Assembly: GCA_964384625.1 (NCBI GenBank)
Contig: CAYLNH010000116.1
Coordinates: forward strand, 1 to 21,006
Length of the DNA stretch: 21,006 bases
Direction: 5' to 3'
From: CAYLNH01 sp964384625
Lineage (GTDB): Bacteria > Verrucomicrobiota > Lentisphaeria > JABSQK01
The notes beneath the pieces are model-generated. The model ran no database searches, was not told where the DNA came from, and was given only the letters and a program-made list of their open reading frames with translations. The position numbers were made by a program, and so were the translations under genes. Numbering within the stretch: position 1 is the first letter of the stretch; the number at the start of each line of letters is the position of its first letter. Below, piece by piece: positions 14,364 through 21,006 of this stretch.

Positions 14364-15513
14364 CCGGGTAGCTGCCCATATTGCGACCTTGCCGAAGAGC
14401 GGCATTCGCGACTTTTTCGAACTGGTCAACGCCATGGACGACGTCCTCTCGCTGGGCGTCGGCGAACCGGACTTCGCCACGCCGTGGGGCATTCGCGAGA
14501 CCGCCATTTATGCCCTGGAAAAAGGGCACACCAGTTACACCTCGAATCTGGGACTGCTCTCCCTGCGAACCGCAATCTGCGACATGGTCGAAAACGACTT
14601 CGGCGTCGATTACGATCCGGTGACCGAATGCATCATCACGGTCGGCGTCAGCGAAGCCTACGACCTGGCGGTCCGCGCCGTCGTCGAACCGGGCGATGAG
14701 GTGATCTACCACGAGCCCTGCTACGTCGCCTACAACCCGGTGGTCCGCATGGCGCACGGCGTGCCGGTGCCGATCATCACCCGGGAGGACGACCGCTTCG
14801 CCCTCACCCCCGGCGCCGTCGAAGCCGCAATTACGCCCAAGTCCAAAATGCTGGTCCTCAATTTCCCCAACAACCCGACCGGCGCCAATCTCTCGTCCGA
14901 CGACAAGGCGGCCATCGCCGCCATCGCCGTCGAGCACGATCTGATCGTGCTCACCGACGAGATCTACGCCGAGTTGACCTACGGCGACCGCTGCCGGAGC
15001 ATCGCCGCGTTCCCCGGCATGCGCGAACGGACGCTGTTCCTCCATGGATTCAGCAAGGCCTACGCCATGACCGGCTTCCGCGTCGGCTATGCCTGCGGCC
15101 CGCACGACCTGATCGACGCGATGATGAAGATCCACCAGTACACCATGCTCTGTGCCCCGATCAACGCCCAGGAAGCTGCCCTGGAAGCCCTGAAAAACGG
15201 CCTCCGCGCCCGGGAAGAGATGAAGCATGAATACTACCAGCGCCGCAACGTCATCGTCAACCGGCTCAACGCGATGGGACTGAACTGCGTCCTCCCGGAA
15301 GGCGCCTTCTATGCCTTCCCGAACATCAGTGCATCGGGCCTGAAGAGCGACGTGTTCGCCCGCCGCCTGCTGGAAGCCCAGAACGTTGCGGTCGTTCCGG
15401 GCGGCGCCTTCTGCAGTGACGGCGACAACTATGTGCGCTGCGCCTACGCCGCCTCCATGGAGGTCATCGAGGAAGCGATGAGCCGCATCGGCACGTTCCT
15501 GGAGTCGCTGTAA
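14338..15513 (+). CDS. PLP-dependent class I/II aminotransferase
   Basis: A 391-residue fold-type I aminotransferase, full length for the AspC/AlaT group. Seen motifs are SLGVGEPDFATPWGI near the N-terminus, YTSNLGLLSLR, NFPNNPTGANLS (the Asn and Pro that hold the PLP pyridine ring), LTDEIYAELTYG, and HGFSKAYAMTGFRVGYACG, whose Lys forms the PLP Schiff base. The substrate cannot be read. A TTG at 14314 lies further upstream in the same frame; I prefer ATG 14338, which gives the typical short N-terminus MNDS and has GAGGA purines about 10 nt upstream. The gene overlaps the Lrp-family regulator's end. It closes the five-gene cluster that starts at argG. Confidence 0.9.
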   Translation: MNDSTSRPDRVAAHIATLPKSGIRDFFELVNAMDDVLSLGVGEPDFATPWGIRETAIYALEKGHTSYTSNLGLLSLRTAICDMVENDFGVDYDPVTECIITVGVSEAYDLAVRAVVEPGDEVIYHEPCYVAYNPVVRMAHGVPVPIITREDDRFALTPGAVEAAITPKSKMLVLNFPNNPTGANLSSDDKAAIAAIAVEHDLIVLTDEIYAELTYGDRCRSIAAFPGMRERTLFLHGFSKAYAMTGFRVGYACGPHDLIDAMMKIHQYTMLCAPINAQEAALEALKNGLRAREEMKHEYYQRRNVIVNRLNAMGLNCVLPEGAFYAFPNISASGLKSDVFARRLLEAQNVAVVPGGAFCSDGDNYVRCAYAASMEVIEEAMSRIGTFLESL

Positions 15514-15828
15514 GGCGGCACGCGGCGCAGTCGGCTGTCGCCTTCGGGGCAGACGGCAGCGGGGCGATGGGTGAATCAATCATCTCGCCCATCACAGCAT
15601 GTGGTGCGGGGTGCTTTTCGCACTTCGTGTTTTGCAGCCGGCGCGATAAGATCCCCCTGGCTGTGCTGTGCCCTGAACTCGCCGCTGCTCTCCCGCCTCT
15701 GGCGCCGGACCCGACAAACATGTTTGCCGGGTCCGGCGCCAGAGGCGGAGTAGCGGTGCGGCCGTTGGACTGAAGAGGGCGTAAACACTGCCCAAGCATA
15801 GCTTGGGGCGTCTTCTCGGAGTGCTGGA
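15514..15828. other. non-coding, hairpin-rich region after the aminotransferase
   Basis: Open frames here exist on both strands only because the sequence is palindromic, so I call no gene. Besides the 56-bp palindrome, a hairpin CCCAAGC (15791-15797) with GCTTGGG (15801-15807) has a 3-nt loop. GGGCGA and TCGCCC pair around 15563-15595. None is followed by a T-run. Confidence 0.6.
15693..15748. repeat. 56-bp near-perfect palindrome
   Basis: Positions 15693-15713 are the exact reverse complement of 15728-15748. The single mismatched pair is 15714 (A) with 15727 (C), and the central 12 bp (CAAACATGTTTG) are themselves palindromic. So 27 of 28 pairs match with no loop. Such a site can extrude a cruciform or form a very stable hairpin in RNA or single-stranded DNA. 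There is no T-run, so it is not a standard intrinsic terminator. Confidence 0.97.
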
Positions 15829-16005
15829 CCCCGAGGGCGGATATCGGTTCTGTTGGTCATTCTCTCGCACTGCGGCAGGAGTCGCACAATAGCGAGGTCC
15901 ACTGCCGGTCCAGCCATCGATGAGCTTGTCGGCGCATCTTGTTTTCGATTTTCAAGACCCCGGGTCGCTTGCCGGCCCGGTGAACGAGTTTATCAGGTAA
16001 GGAGG
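15829..16005 (+). repeat. dispersed repeat family, copy 2 (diverged)
   Basis: Aligns with 20594-20790: GAGGGCG, then GGTTCTGTTGGTCAT, CCGGTCCAGCCA, CCCCGGGTCGCTTGCCGGCC and GTGAACGAGTTTATCAGG. By eye it is more diverged than copies 1 and 3. A related 3' block with the CCAGGCGG hairpin lies further on at 16285-16329, suggesting the copy is split by the REP-like block between. On the minus strand it encodes RLLPQCERMTNRTDIRP, the counterpart of the core in copies 1 and 3. Confidence 0.75.
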
Positions 16006-16061
16006 GTCCCCCACGATCCCGCGTTTCGGGGAGATCGTGAAGCTTATGCTCACATGAGGCT

Positions 16062-16207
16062 GTAATTCGGCCCTTCAGGCCTGTGTTTCAGGCTTAACCC
16101 AAATACCCGGGCCTGCAGCCCCCGCATGTCGTGCTCACCAGACCTGGCAGGCCAGGTCGTTCGGGGGCTCACTCTGGGTACTATATCAATGCCGGCCCTT
16201 TGGGCCT
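16062..16207. repeat. REP-like palindromic element, copy B, with nested hairpins
   Basis: Four sets of inverted repeats are ordered as GGCC-CTTCA-GGCC (16069-16081), then a nested structure and GGCCC-TTT-GGGCC (16194-16206). The nested structure has TACCC/GGGTA (16104-16108 with 16176-16180) outside, AGCCCCCG/CGGGGGCT (16117-16124 with 16162-16169) inside it, and GACCTGG/CCAGGTC (16141-16147 with 16152-16158) at the tip. The block order matches copy A at 2206-2325, which lacks the inner hairpins. Confidence 0.8.
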
Positions 16208-16284
16208 CAGAACACCGCCCTTACGGCTAAGCTTAACGGTTTCCCGGAAAGCGAGAGGAAGGGGAAGGGGAAGGCTGTCCCATG

Positions 16285-16329
16285 AATGAGCTTGTTCACC
16301 AGGCGGATCAACCACCCGGGATCGCCTGG
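16285..16329 (+). repeat. 3' hairpin block of dispersed repeat copy 2
   Basis: ATGAGCTTGTTCACC followed by CCAGGCGGATC and GATCGCCTGG forms a stem with a bulged G. The corresponding block in copy 3 (20825-20851) has the same outer stem with a shorter loop. It ends about 16 nt before the stop codon side of the PfkB gene. Confidence 0.65.
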
Positions 16330-16345
16330 CTGAACCACTGCCGCA

Positions 16346-17290
16346 TCAGTCCGGATCGGGTTCGAGCTTCTCGAGAACAACCTGTCGGCGCAGGTCGGCC
16401 ATCTCCGAGACGGCGAACTCAGCCCCCTGTAGATGACGGCAGGAGGCGCTGGCGGCGGCCAGCCCCCAGGCGAACGCCTCGGGCGGCGGGGCGCCGGCGG
16501 CGAGTTTGACGAGGGTGACGCCGGTGGCCGTATCGCCCGCTCCCAACGGGTTGACTACGGACTCGAGTCGCGGCAGGAACAACTGCCAGGCCGCCTCGGG
16601 GGTTATCAGCCGGGCCGGCTGCGGGCCGTCGGTGACGGCCATGCAGCCGATGCCGAACTGTTCGAAGCAAACCCGAGCGGCAGCTTCCAACGTTGCCGCA
16701 CCGCTCAGTTCCAGGGCTTCATCGGCGTTGATCTTCAGCATGTCGACGGCGCCGGTCGCAAGCACCTCGCCGGCGTTGCGATAGGCATCGAGGATCAGCG
16801 TCGCGCCCCCCTTGCGCCGGGCGATCTCGGCATAGATGCCGTCGTCAACGCCCGGCGGGCAGGTGCCGCACAGGGCAATGCCGTCGACCTCGGCGAGAAC
16901 CGGAAAGAGCCGGCGGCGCAACTGCGCCATTTCTTCGGGCAGCACGCCGGGCGAGGGTTCAACCAGTTCGGTCATGGTGTTGTCGGCTGTGGTGAGCAAC
17001 GTCGTACAGCCCCGGGTTGACGCTGCAATCGGGATGGACAGATGCGGCACGTTCAGCGCTTCGAGACCGGCCGCGACGAACTCGCCGGCACTGCCGCCGA
17101 GGAACTGGACCACGCGGCAGCACCCGGGCACCACGGTATTCGCCGCCCGCGCGCAGTGGCAGCCTTTGCCGCCGACACTGAACTCAATGGCCGCGGCCCG
17201 GTTGACCTTGCCGCGTTCGACCTCGGTGAAGGTGAGGGTCCGCTGCATGACGGGGTTCAGGCCGACGGCCAGGAGTTTCGGGTCTTTCAT
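16346..17290 (-). CDS. PfkB-family sugar kinase (1-phosphofructokinase-like)
   Basis: A 314-residue ribokinase/PfkB-fold kinase, starting KDPKLLAVGLNPVMQRTLTF. The PfkB N-terminal signature is FSVGGKGCHCARAANTV, and the C-terminal catalytic signature is VNPLGAGDTATGVTL, whose Asp is the base and whose GAGD forms the anion hole. A TELVEPSPGVLPEEM stretch resembles the NEPGP segment of the 1-phosphofructokinase/LacC (hexose-phosphate kinase) subgroup rather than ribokinase. The substrate is probably a phosphorylated ketohexose, but this is not certain. The open frame extends upstream to 17446, but that extension is low in similarity to the family and overlaps the promoter zone, so I take ATG 17290. 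It is divergent from the heptose nucleotidyltransferase. Confidence 0.82.
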   Translation of the reverse strand: MKDPKLLAVGLNPVMQRTLTFTEVERGKVNRAAAIEFSVGGKGCHCARAANTVVPGCCRVVQFLGGSAGEFVAAGLEALNVPHLSIPIAASTRGCTTLLTTADNTMTELVEPSPGVLPEEMAQLRRRLFPVLAEVDGIALCGTCPPGVDDGIYAEIARRKGGATLILDAYRNAGEVLATGAVDMLKINADEALELSGAATLEAAARVCFEQFGIGCMAVTDGPQPARLITPEAAWQLFLPRLESVVNPLGAGDTATGVTLVKLAAGAPPPEAFAWGLAAASASCRHLQGAEFAVSEMADLRRQVVLEKLEPDPD

Positions 17291-17373
17291 GGAATCCAAC
17301 CTGTACGTTTCTGCATCTCCAACAGTATCGGTATCGACAGGTTTGTCGAGCTCAGCGAATGGCGGCTGACCGG

Positions 17374-17401
17374 TTGAATTGTGGCGCTCCGGGGATAGAC
17401 T
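17374..17401 (+). promoter_or_regulatory. candidate promoter of the nucleotidyltransferase gene
   Basis: TTGAAT (17374-17379) is 16 nt from TAGACT (17396-17401), each 4 of 6 consensus. It lies about 50 nt upstream of ATG 17451 and in the divergent intergenic space. Confidence 0.4.
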
Positions 17402-17450
17402 AGATTCGGTTGGCAAGGAACACCCCGAAGAACGCTTTCCCTTCAAGCCG

Positions 17451-17942
17451 ATGGTCGAACCGCAAACGAAAATTCTGAATGAAGACGACGCATTGAGCTG
17501 GCGGGCTCAGATGCGGACGGACGGACGCACCGTGGTCGTCACGAACGGCTGCTTCGACCTGCTGCATCCCGGCCACGTCGATTATCTCAATCGATCCCGT
17601 CAGGAAGGGGACGCGCTGCTGGTGGCAATCAACAGCGACGCCTCTCTGAAGCGGCTCAAAGGCCCGGCGCGACCGATCATCCCGGAAGCCGGCCGCACGC
17701 TGATGCTCGCGTCACTGGCGTGTGTCGACGTCGTCCACGTGTTCGCCAGCAGCGACTGCGTGGAACTGCTGCAGCGGCTGGCCCCGGATGTCTATGTCAA
17801 AGGCGGAGACTATACGATGGACACGATCAACCAGGACGAACGCGTTGTGCTTGACGCCATGGGCTGCCGGGTGGCGTTTCTGCCCTTTTTGCCGGGGTAT
17901 TCGACCACCTCCCTGGTTGAGCGCATCAGTGCAACCCGTTAG
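17451..17942 (+). CDS. D-glycero-beta-D-manno-heptose 1-phosphate adenylyltransferase (RfaE2/HldE C-terminal domain)
   Basis: A 163-residue nucleotidyltransferase equal to the C-terminal half of E. coli HldE, which activates heptose-1-phosphate with ATP to ADP-heptose for lipopolysaccharide core. The class signature TNGCFDLLHPGHVDYL holds the HxGH motif (HPGH). It is followed by INSDASLKRLKGPARPI and, near the C-terminus, YVKGGDY, matching the family pattern. ATG 17451 is chosen because the protein then begins just before the domain, as in stand-alone RfaE2 proteins; the open frame reaches 17379 with a TTG. The partner kinase (RfaE1) is not next door; the divergent PfkB kinase is of another subgroup. 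It suggests a Gram-negative envelope with heptose. Confidence 0.9.
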   Translation: MVEPQTKILNEDDALSWRAQMRTDGRTVVVTNGCFDLLHPGHVDYLNRSRQEGDALLVAINSDASLKRLKGPARPIIPEAGRTLMLASLACVDVVHVFASSDCVELLQRLAPDVYVKGGDYTMDTINQDERVVLDAMGCRVAFLPFLPGYSTTSLVERISATR

Positions 17943-17953
17943 TCTTTTGAAAT

Positions 17954-17982
17954 TTGAGGTCAGCCGAGTATATTTCAATACT
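17954..17982 (+). promoter_or_regulatory. promoter of the kinase gene pair
   Basis: TTGAGG (17954-17959) is 17 nt from AATACT (17977-17982). Downstream of it, CCAGCC (17997-18002) pairs with GGCTGG (18016-18021) in the leader. The -10 region shares ATACTTGAA with the TIGR04073-like promoter at 10625. Confidence 0.55.
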
Positions 17983-18043
17983 TGAATCGGCCGTTACCAG
18001 CCAGACCGAATACCCGGCTGGCACGAGCGGCCCGGGGTAATAC

Positions 18044-19027
18044 ATGTTCGGTAAGAAACACGCCGAGAATTCCGCCGAGACCTACGCCGGCGGGAACCTG
18101 ATCTGCAGTCACTGCGGCAACGCCGTGCCCTACGGCGACCAGGCGCCATTGAGCGTTGTCCAGTGTTCAAAGTGTTCGAAGGGCTATAACTTCGTACCGC
18201 TGCAGATCGATCGCTTCTGGCTCTGCGCCCCGTTGGGCGGCGGCGGCATGGGCAGCGTCTACAAGGCCTATATCGAGGGTGAGCCCGGACACTTCGCCGC
18301 CGTCAAAATCCTGCCGCGCGACAAGAAGACCGACCCGATTCTCGTTGCCGGACTGGAAGCCGAATCGCGTATTATCAACGAACTCGGGTACAATCCGTGC
18401 ATCGTCAACGGTCTGGGCTCCGGTTTCGCCGACAACGAGTACTTCCTGGCGATGGAATACGTTGAGGGCGAACGGCTGGACAAGCGGATCCAGCGCTTGA
18501 ACCGGCTGCCTGAACTGGAAGTGCTGCTGATCGGCTTCCGTCTGCTGCAGGCGGAAAGCCACATTTACAACCAGGGCTTTCTGTTTCGCGACATGAAACC
18601 GGAGAATGTCATTGTCAACCGCAGTGGTGCATACCTGTTCGACTACGGCATCTGCATCCGCGTTGAGGACGCCTACCGCGACTTGGGGGACATGGTCTCC
18701 GGGTCGCCGATCTACTGGCCGCCGGAACGGGTGACCGGCGATATCGAAAACTGCTCGAGCGAGATCTACAGTCTCGGCATGGTGCTGTATCACGCCTTGA
18801 ACGGCGAGCCCTATTTCCATGCCCGTGAAATCGAAACGATGGCCCGCAAACATGTGCGCACGGTGCGACTGTCGGACTTCGACCAGAAGATGAAGAAGAT
18901 TCGGCCGGACCTGGCGCAAGTCATCTTCAAAATGATCTCCCGCGAACCAATCGACCGCTATCAGAGCTTCGCCGAGGTCGAGCATGAACTCCTGAAGATT
19001 TTCACCTCGCGACTGGCGGAGATGTAG
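18044..19027 (+). CDS. zinc-ribbon serine/threonine protein kinase (HRD replaced by FRD)
   Basis: A 327-residue cytoplasmic kinase. Residues 21-44 form a zinc ribbon (CSHC and CSKC pairs). The Hanks-type kinase domain follows: glycine loop LGGGGMGSVYKA (64-75), ATP-binding Lys88 in AAVKIL, Glu in the AESRII helix, catalytic loop FRDMKPENV with Asp183, Mg-binding Asp200 in DYG (in place of DFG), and PPERVTG as the APE-equivalent. The usual His of HRD is Phe. Catalytic residues are otherwise intact, so activity is expected. No transmembrane segment is visible. It is followed 3 nt later by another zinc-ribbon gene, so they form a two-gene unit. Substrates are unknown; the triple-FHA protein at 9411 is a possible partner by inference. 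Confidence 0.9.
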   Translation: MFGKKHAENSAETYAGGNLICSHCGNAVPYGDQAPLSVVQCSKCSKGYNFVPLQIDRFWLCAPLGGGGMGSVYKAYIEGEPGHFAAVKILPRDKKTDPILVAGLEAESRIINELGYNPCIVNGLGSGFADNEYFLAMEYVEGERLDKRIQRLNRLPELEVLLIGFRLLQAESHIYNQGFLFRDMKPENVIVNRSGAYLFDYGICIRVEDAYRDLGDMVSGSPIYWPPERVTGDIENCSSEIYSLGMVLYHALNGEPYFHAREIETMARKHVRTVRLSDFDQKMKKIRPDLAQVIFKMISREPIDRYQSFAEVEHELLKIFTSRLAEM

Positions 19028-19030
19028 ACG

Positions 19031-20248
19031 ATGCCCGACCTCCAATTCAGTTGCAGCAACTGCGGCGAGGCAATAACCGTCTCCTCCGACCAGGCAGGCT
19101 TTGTGACGTACTGCCCGAACTGTCAGGCAGAACTCATCGTTCCCGAAATCGAGGTCCCGGCACAACCTGAGCCGCCGCCGCAGAACGAGCCGCCGCCGAC
19201 GGCCCCGCAACCTCCCGGCGATCCGGGATTTCATGAGTCCCCGTCGCAGATCCTTGAGCGCAAGATGGTCCGGCATACGGAACAGGCGCGCCCCGTGGCG
19301 CCGCCGCCGGAACCGCCGCCGGCACCGCCGGCCGACATGCCCGAACTCCGACCGCTGGGCGGCACTCAAGACGGCGGCCTGCAGGCCCCCACGCCGCCCT
19401 TGACGCCGGCCGATCCCGGCAATCAGACGACTATCCTGTCGCCTGACACGTTTAACGAAATCGCCGAAACCGAAATCTACGATCCCCAGGCGCTCAGCGG
19501 TCGGGCCCGACTTGACGACGGCTATCTCGAAGCGCACGCCGGCGAAGTCCATATCGATTCGGACGTCCACGCCTACGTCCACGAGAACAGCATCCCCCAT
19601 ACCCATGCGGTTCCCTATTACAACGGCGTCTTCCAACCGTTCGGCGAGAACGACATCACCGCCGCTCTGGCCGAAGAAGACCCCAACACCCTGGCCCGCG
19701 TGCAGACCATTACGCCGGGGCCGACGGCCTGGCCCTGCAGCGTGTTCGGCGTCCTCATTGAGGCGCGGCTGGTCACCTATCTGCCCGAGTCGCTCCCCGA
19801 AGCCAAATATCCGAGCGTCATGTTCGGATCGGCGGACAAGTTTTTCCCGCAGATCCGGGAACTGCAGCCGCGGTTCCTGTCGATTGTCAGTCGGCTGAGC
19901 AAAATCATGGGGGCGGACTTCCAATACGCCCTCACCCATTACGACCTGGACCGCATGGTCGACATCGCCTGCCGGCTGGAGGACCCGCTGGCCGAAATCT
20001 ATGATTTCATGATTGACGTCCAGGAACTGGCTCTGCCGAAGAAGGACCCCCTGCCCCGATTGCGCGAAATGGTGCTGAGCTGGTATCCGCAGGTCCGCGT
20101 GCTGCTGGCCGACCTGGTCCAGCGCCTGTACAACCGCAGCATCCTGCCGCCGGAACAGGCGGACTTGCGGATTGTCAACGTCTCGGTCACCCCGGCGGGT
20201 CTGCATTACTTCAACCAGGCAATGCGCACAGTGCCGGTGATCGGCTGA
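19031..20248 (+). CDS. zinc-ribbon protein with proline-rich linker and uncharacterised C-terminal domain
   Basis: A 405-residue protein that I cannot assign to a named function. Residues 8-31 are a zinc ribbon (CSNC and CPNC, like the MJ0042/double-zinc-ribbon type). Residues about 38-150 are rich in Pro, Gln and Glu, probably a disordered linker (QPEPPPQNEPPP). From about 150 comes a globular part, with LSGRARLDDGYLEAHAGEVH, YNGVFQPFGENDITAALAEEDP and a helical C-terminal half (TDLVQRLYNRSILPPEQADLRIV-like region). The start ATG lies 3 nt after the kinase stop, implying translational coupling and a joint role, for example as a substrate or adaptor of the kinase. No signal peptide or membrane segment is seen. 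Confidence 0.75.
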   Translation: MPDLQFSCSNCGEAITVSSDQAGFVTYCPNCQAELIVPEIEVPAQPEPPPQNEPPPTAPQPPGDPGFHESPSQILERKMVRHTEQARPVAPPPEPPPAPPADMPELRPLGGTQDGGLQAPTPPLTPADPGNQTTILSPDTFNEIAETEIYDPQALSGRARLDDGYLEAHAGEVHIDSDVHAYVHENSIPHTHAVPYYNGVFQPFGENDITAALAEEDPNTLARVQTITPGPTAWPCSVFGVLIEARLVTYLPESLPEAKYPSVMFGSADKFFPQIRELQPRFLSIVSRLSKIMGADFQYALTHYDLDRMVDIACRLEDPLAEIYDFMIDVQELALPKKDPLPRLREMVLSWYPQVRVLLADLVQRLYNRSILPPEQADLRIVNVSVTPAGLHYFNQAMRTVPVIG

Positions 20249-20350
20249 CCGCCCCGCGGGGATCAGATGGCGCACAGTTGCCGCTGCATTACGACCGGCG
20301 AGACAGCCGGGAGGAGCCGACAAGGCCGGTTGCGGGCGGCAACGGAAGGG

Positions 20351-20430
20351 AGGCAGAATTATTTCAGGGCAGAATTATTTCAGGGCAGAATTAGTTCACG
20401 GCAGAATTAGTTCAGGGCAGAATCATCTGG
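20351..20430. repeat. 16-bp tandem repeat, four full copies plus a partial one
   Basis: Units start at 20351, 20367, 20383 and 20399 with the form GGGCAGAATTATTTCA (first base A or C in two, TTATTT or TTAGTT inside). A fifth, degraded unit starts at 20415. There are no spacers, so it is not a CRISPR array. It lies about 100 nt after the last gene. Confidence 0.95.
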
Positions 20431-20593
20431 GTGCCAGGAGCGGGATGAACCGAGGGGGTACTCGCGACGGAACGTTGCCCGGCGCTGAGGTCTGCCGGCT
20501 CGAAGCCTGTACCCGGTCGGAAGGGAAGCCGAGTACAGTCGACTGGAGTCGATCGGGTTCTGAATTCATCTGAAGCTCTGTCTCAGCGGCGTG

Positions 20594-20851
20594 CCGCCGA
20601 GGGCGCATGTCAGTTCTGTCGGTCATCCCTTCGTGTTGTGGCAAGAGCCGCACCATGGCGCCGGAACGTTCGCCGGTCCAGCCACCGGCGGGCTTGCGGA
20701 CGTATGCGATGTCTGTTGCCGGTTCGCGACTGCTGAACCCCGGGTCGCTCGGCGGCCCGGTGACTGAGTTCATCAGGGAAGGAGACGGGGGTGAGGAGTG
20801 AGGGCTTGCAGCCACTAACGAACGTCTTCACCAGGCGGGCAAACCGCCTGG
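20594..20851 (+). repeat. dispersed repeat family, copy 3 (most complete)
   Basis: The first 107 bases match copy 1 in inverted orientation with about 90% identity by eye. The central part (CCGGGTCGCTCGGCGGCCCGG, then GTGACTGAGTTCATCAGG) matches copy 2. It ends in a perfect hairpin CCAGGCGG-GCAAA-CCGCCTGG (20831-20851). The minus strand translates to RLLPQHEGMTDRTDMRP, as in the other copies. Confidence 0.85.
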
Positions 20852-21006
20852 GGTCGTATGATCGAGCCGATTATTGGCAGGACACACCTACGAAAGTGAC
20901 ATGCGGCGTGCGGCCGGCAAGCCCTCGATTACTGCCCTTCTTTGCCTCGAATCCCGACTCTCAAGAGGTTGGGAACCTGCGGTACTTGCGGATCTGTCAC
21001 CGGTAT
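20852..21006. other. non-coding tail of the window
   Basis: I see no gene, repeat or strong signal here; the open frames are short and lack family motifs. A feature may begin just beyond the right edge. Confidence 0.4.

Noticed and set aside
15567..15773. Small proteins over the 56-bp palindrome on both strands
   Set aside because: The similar peptides on the two strands arise from the palindrome itself.
17291..17446. N-terminal extension of the PfkB kinase to 17446
   Set aside because: The extra 52 residues lack family similarity and overlap the divergent promoter zone.
18167..20323. A 718-residue open frame antisense to the kinase pair
   Set aside because: Composition is Arg/His/Asp-rich with no family motif; the plus strand carries complete kinase and zinc-ribbon motifs.
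20594..20851. Group II intron or IS element
   Set aside because: No reverse transcriptase or transposase, no recognisable domain V, and no clear target-site duplication.

Overview
The window looks like a scaffold from a draft or metagenome-assembled genome of a GC-rich bacterium of the Planctomycetes-Verrucomicrobia-Chlamydiae superphylum, most likely Lentisphaerota or a relative. The clues are a type II pseudopilin with an FTLIELLVVVSIIAILAALLLPVL helix lacking the usual glycine before Phe, an exosortase-associated TIGR04073-like protein, a DUF1015 protein, and zinc-ribbon/FHA/Ser-Thr-kinase signalling proteins. This placement is inferred from protein character only. A run of exactly 100 Ns shows the sequence is scaffolded.

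Layout. 1-2605: a dispersed repeat copy, a pseudopilin gene on the minus strand, a divergent AraC-family regulator with a probably leaderless promoter, then about 700 bp of non-coding, palindrome-rich DNA. 2606-9318: one tight operon, DUF1015 - kleisin (MksF/JetA-like) - KITE subunit (MksE/JetB-like) - SMC ATPase (MksB/JetC-like), coupled by 4-nt spacing or 8-nt overlaps. No JetD-type nuclease is present. The kleisin gene has an acidic N-terminus that contains an 11-C tract, a GGAACC hexamer array and an in-frame 51-bp tandem array built on a REP-like palindrome; the assembly gap falls inside that array. 9321-11176: a triple-FHA protein with a near-consensus promoter and a secreted TIGR04073-like protein ending in a good intrinsic terminator. 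11211-15513: a compact cluster argG-like, uppP, LysM/coiled-coil protein, Lrp/AsnC regulator and class I/II aminotransferase. 15514-16345: non-coding DNA with a 56-bp near-perfect palindrome, nested hairpins and a second dispersed repeat copy. 16346-17942: a PfkB sugar kinase divergent from a stand-alone heptose-1-phosphate adenylyltransferase. 18044-20248: a zinc-ribbon Ser/Thr kinase coupled to a zinc-ribbon, proline-rich partner. 20249-21006: a 16-bp tandem repeat and a third dispersed repeat copy.

How the genes may work together. The SMC-kleisin-KITE trio should form one DNA-loop-extruding complex of the Mks/Wadjet superfamily. The DUF1015 protein, with a ParB/Srx-like DGHHR motif, is co-transcribed with it and could be a partner or an unrelated metabolic enzyme. 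The FHA protein could read phosphothreonine marks written by kinases such as the one at 18044. uppP, the LysM protein and the heptose nucleotidyltransferase all concern the cell envelope. No tRNA, rRNA, CRISPR array or intact transposase was recognised.
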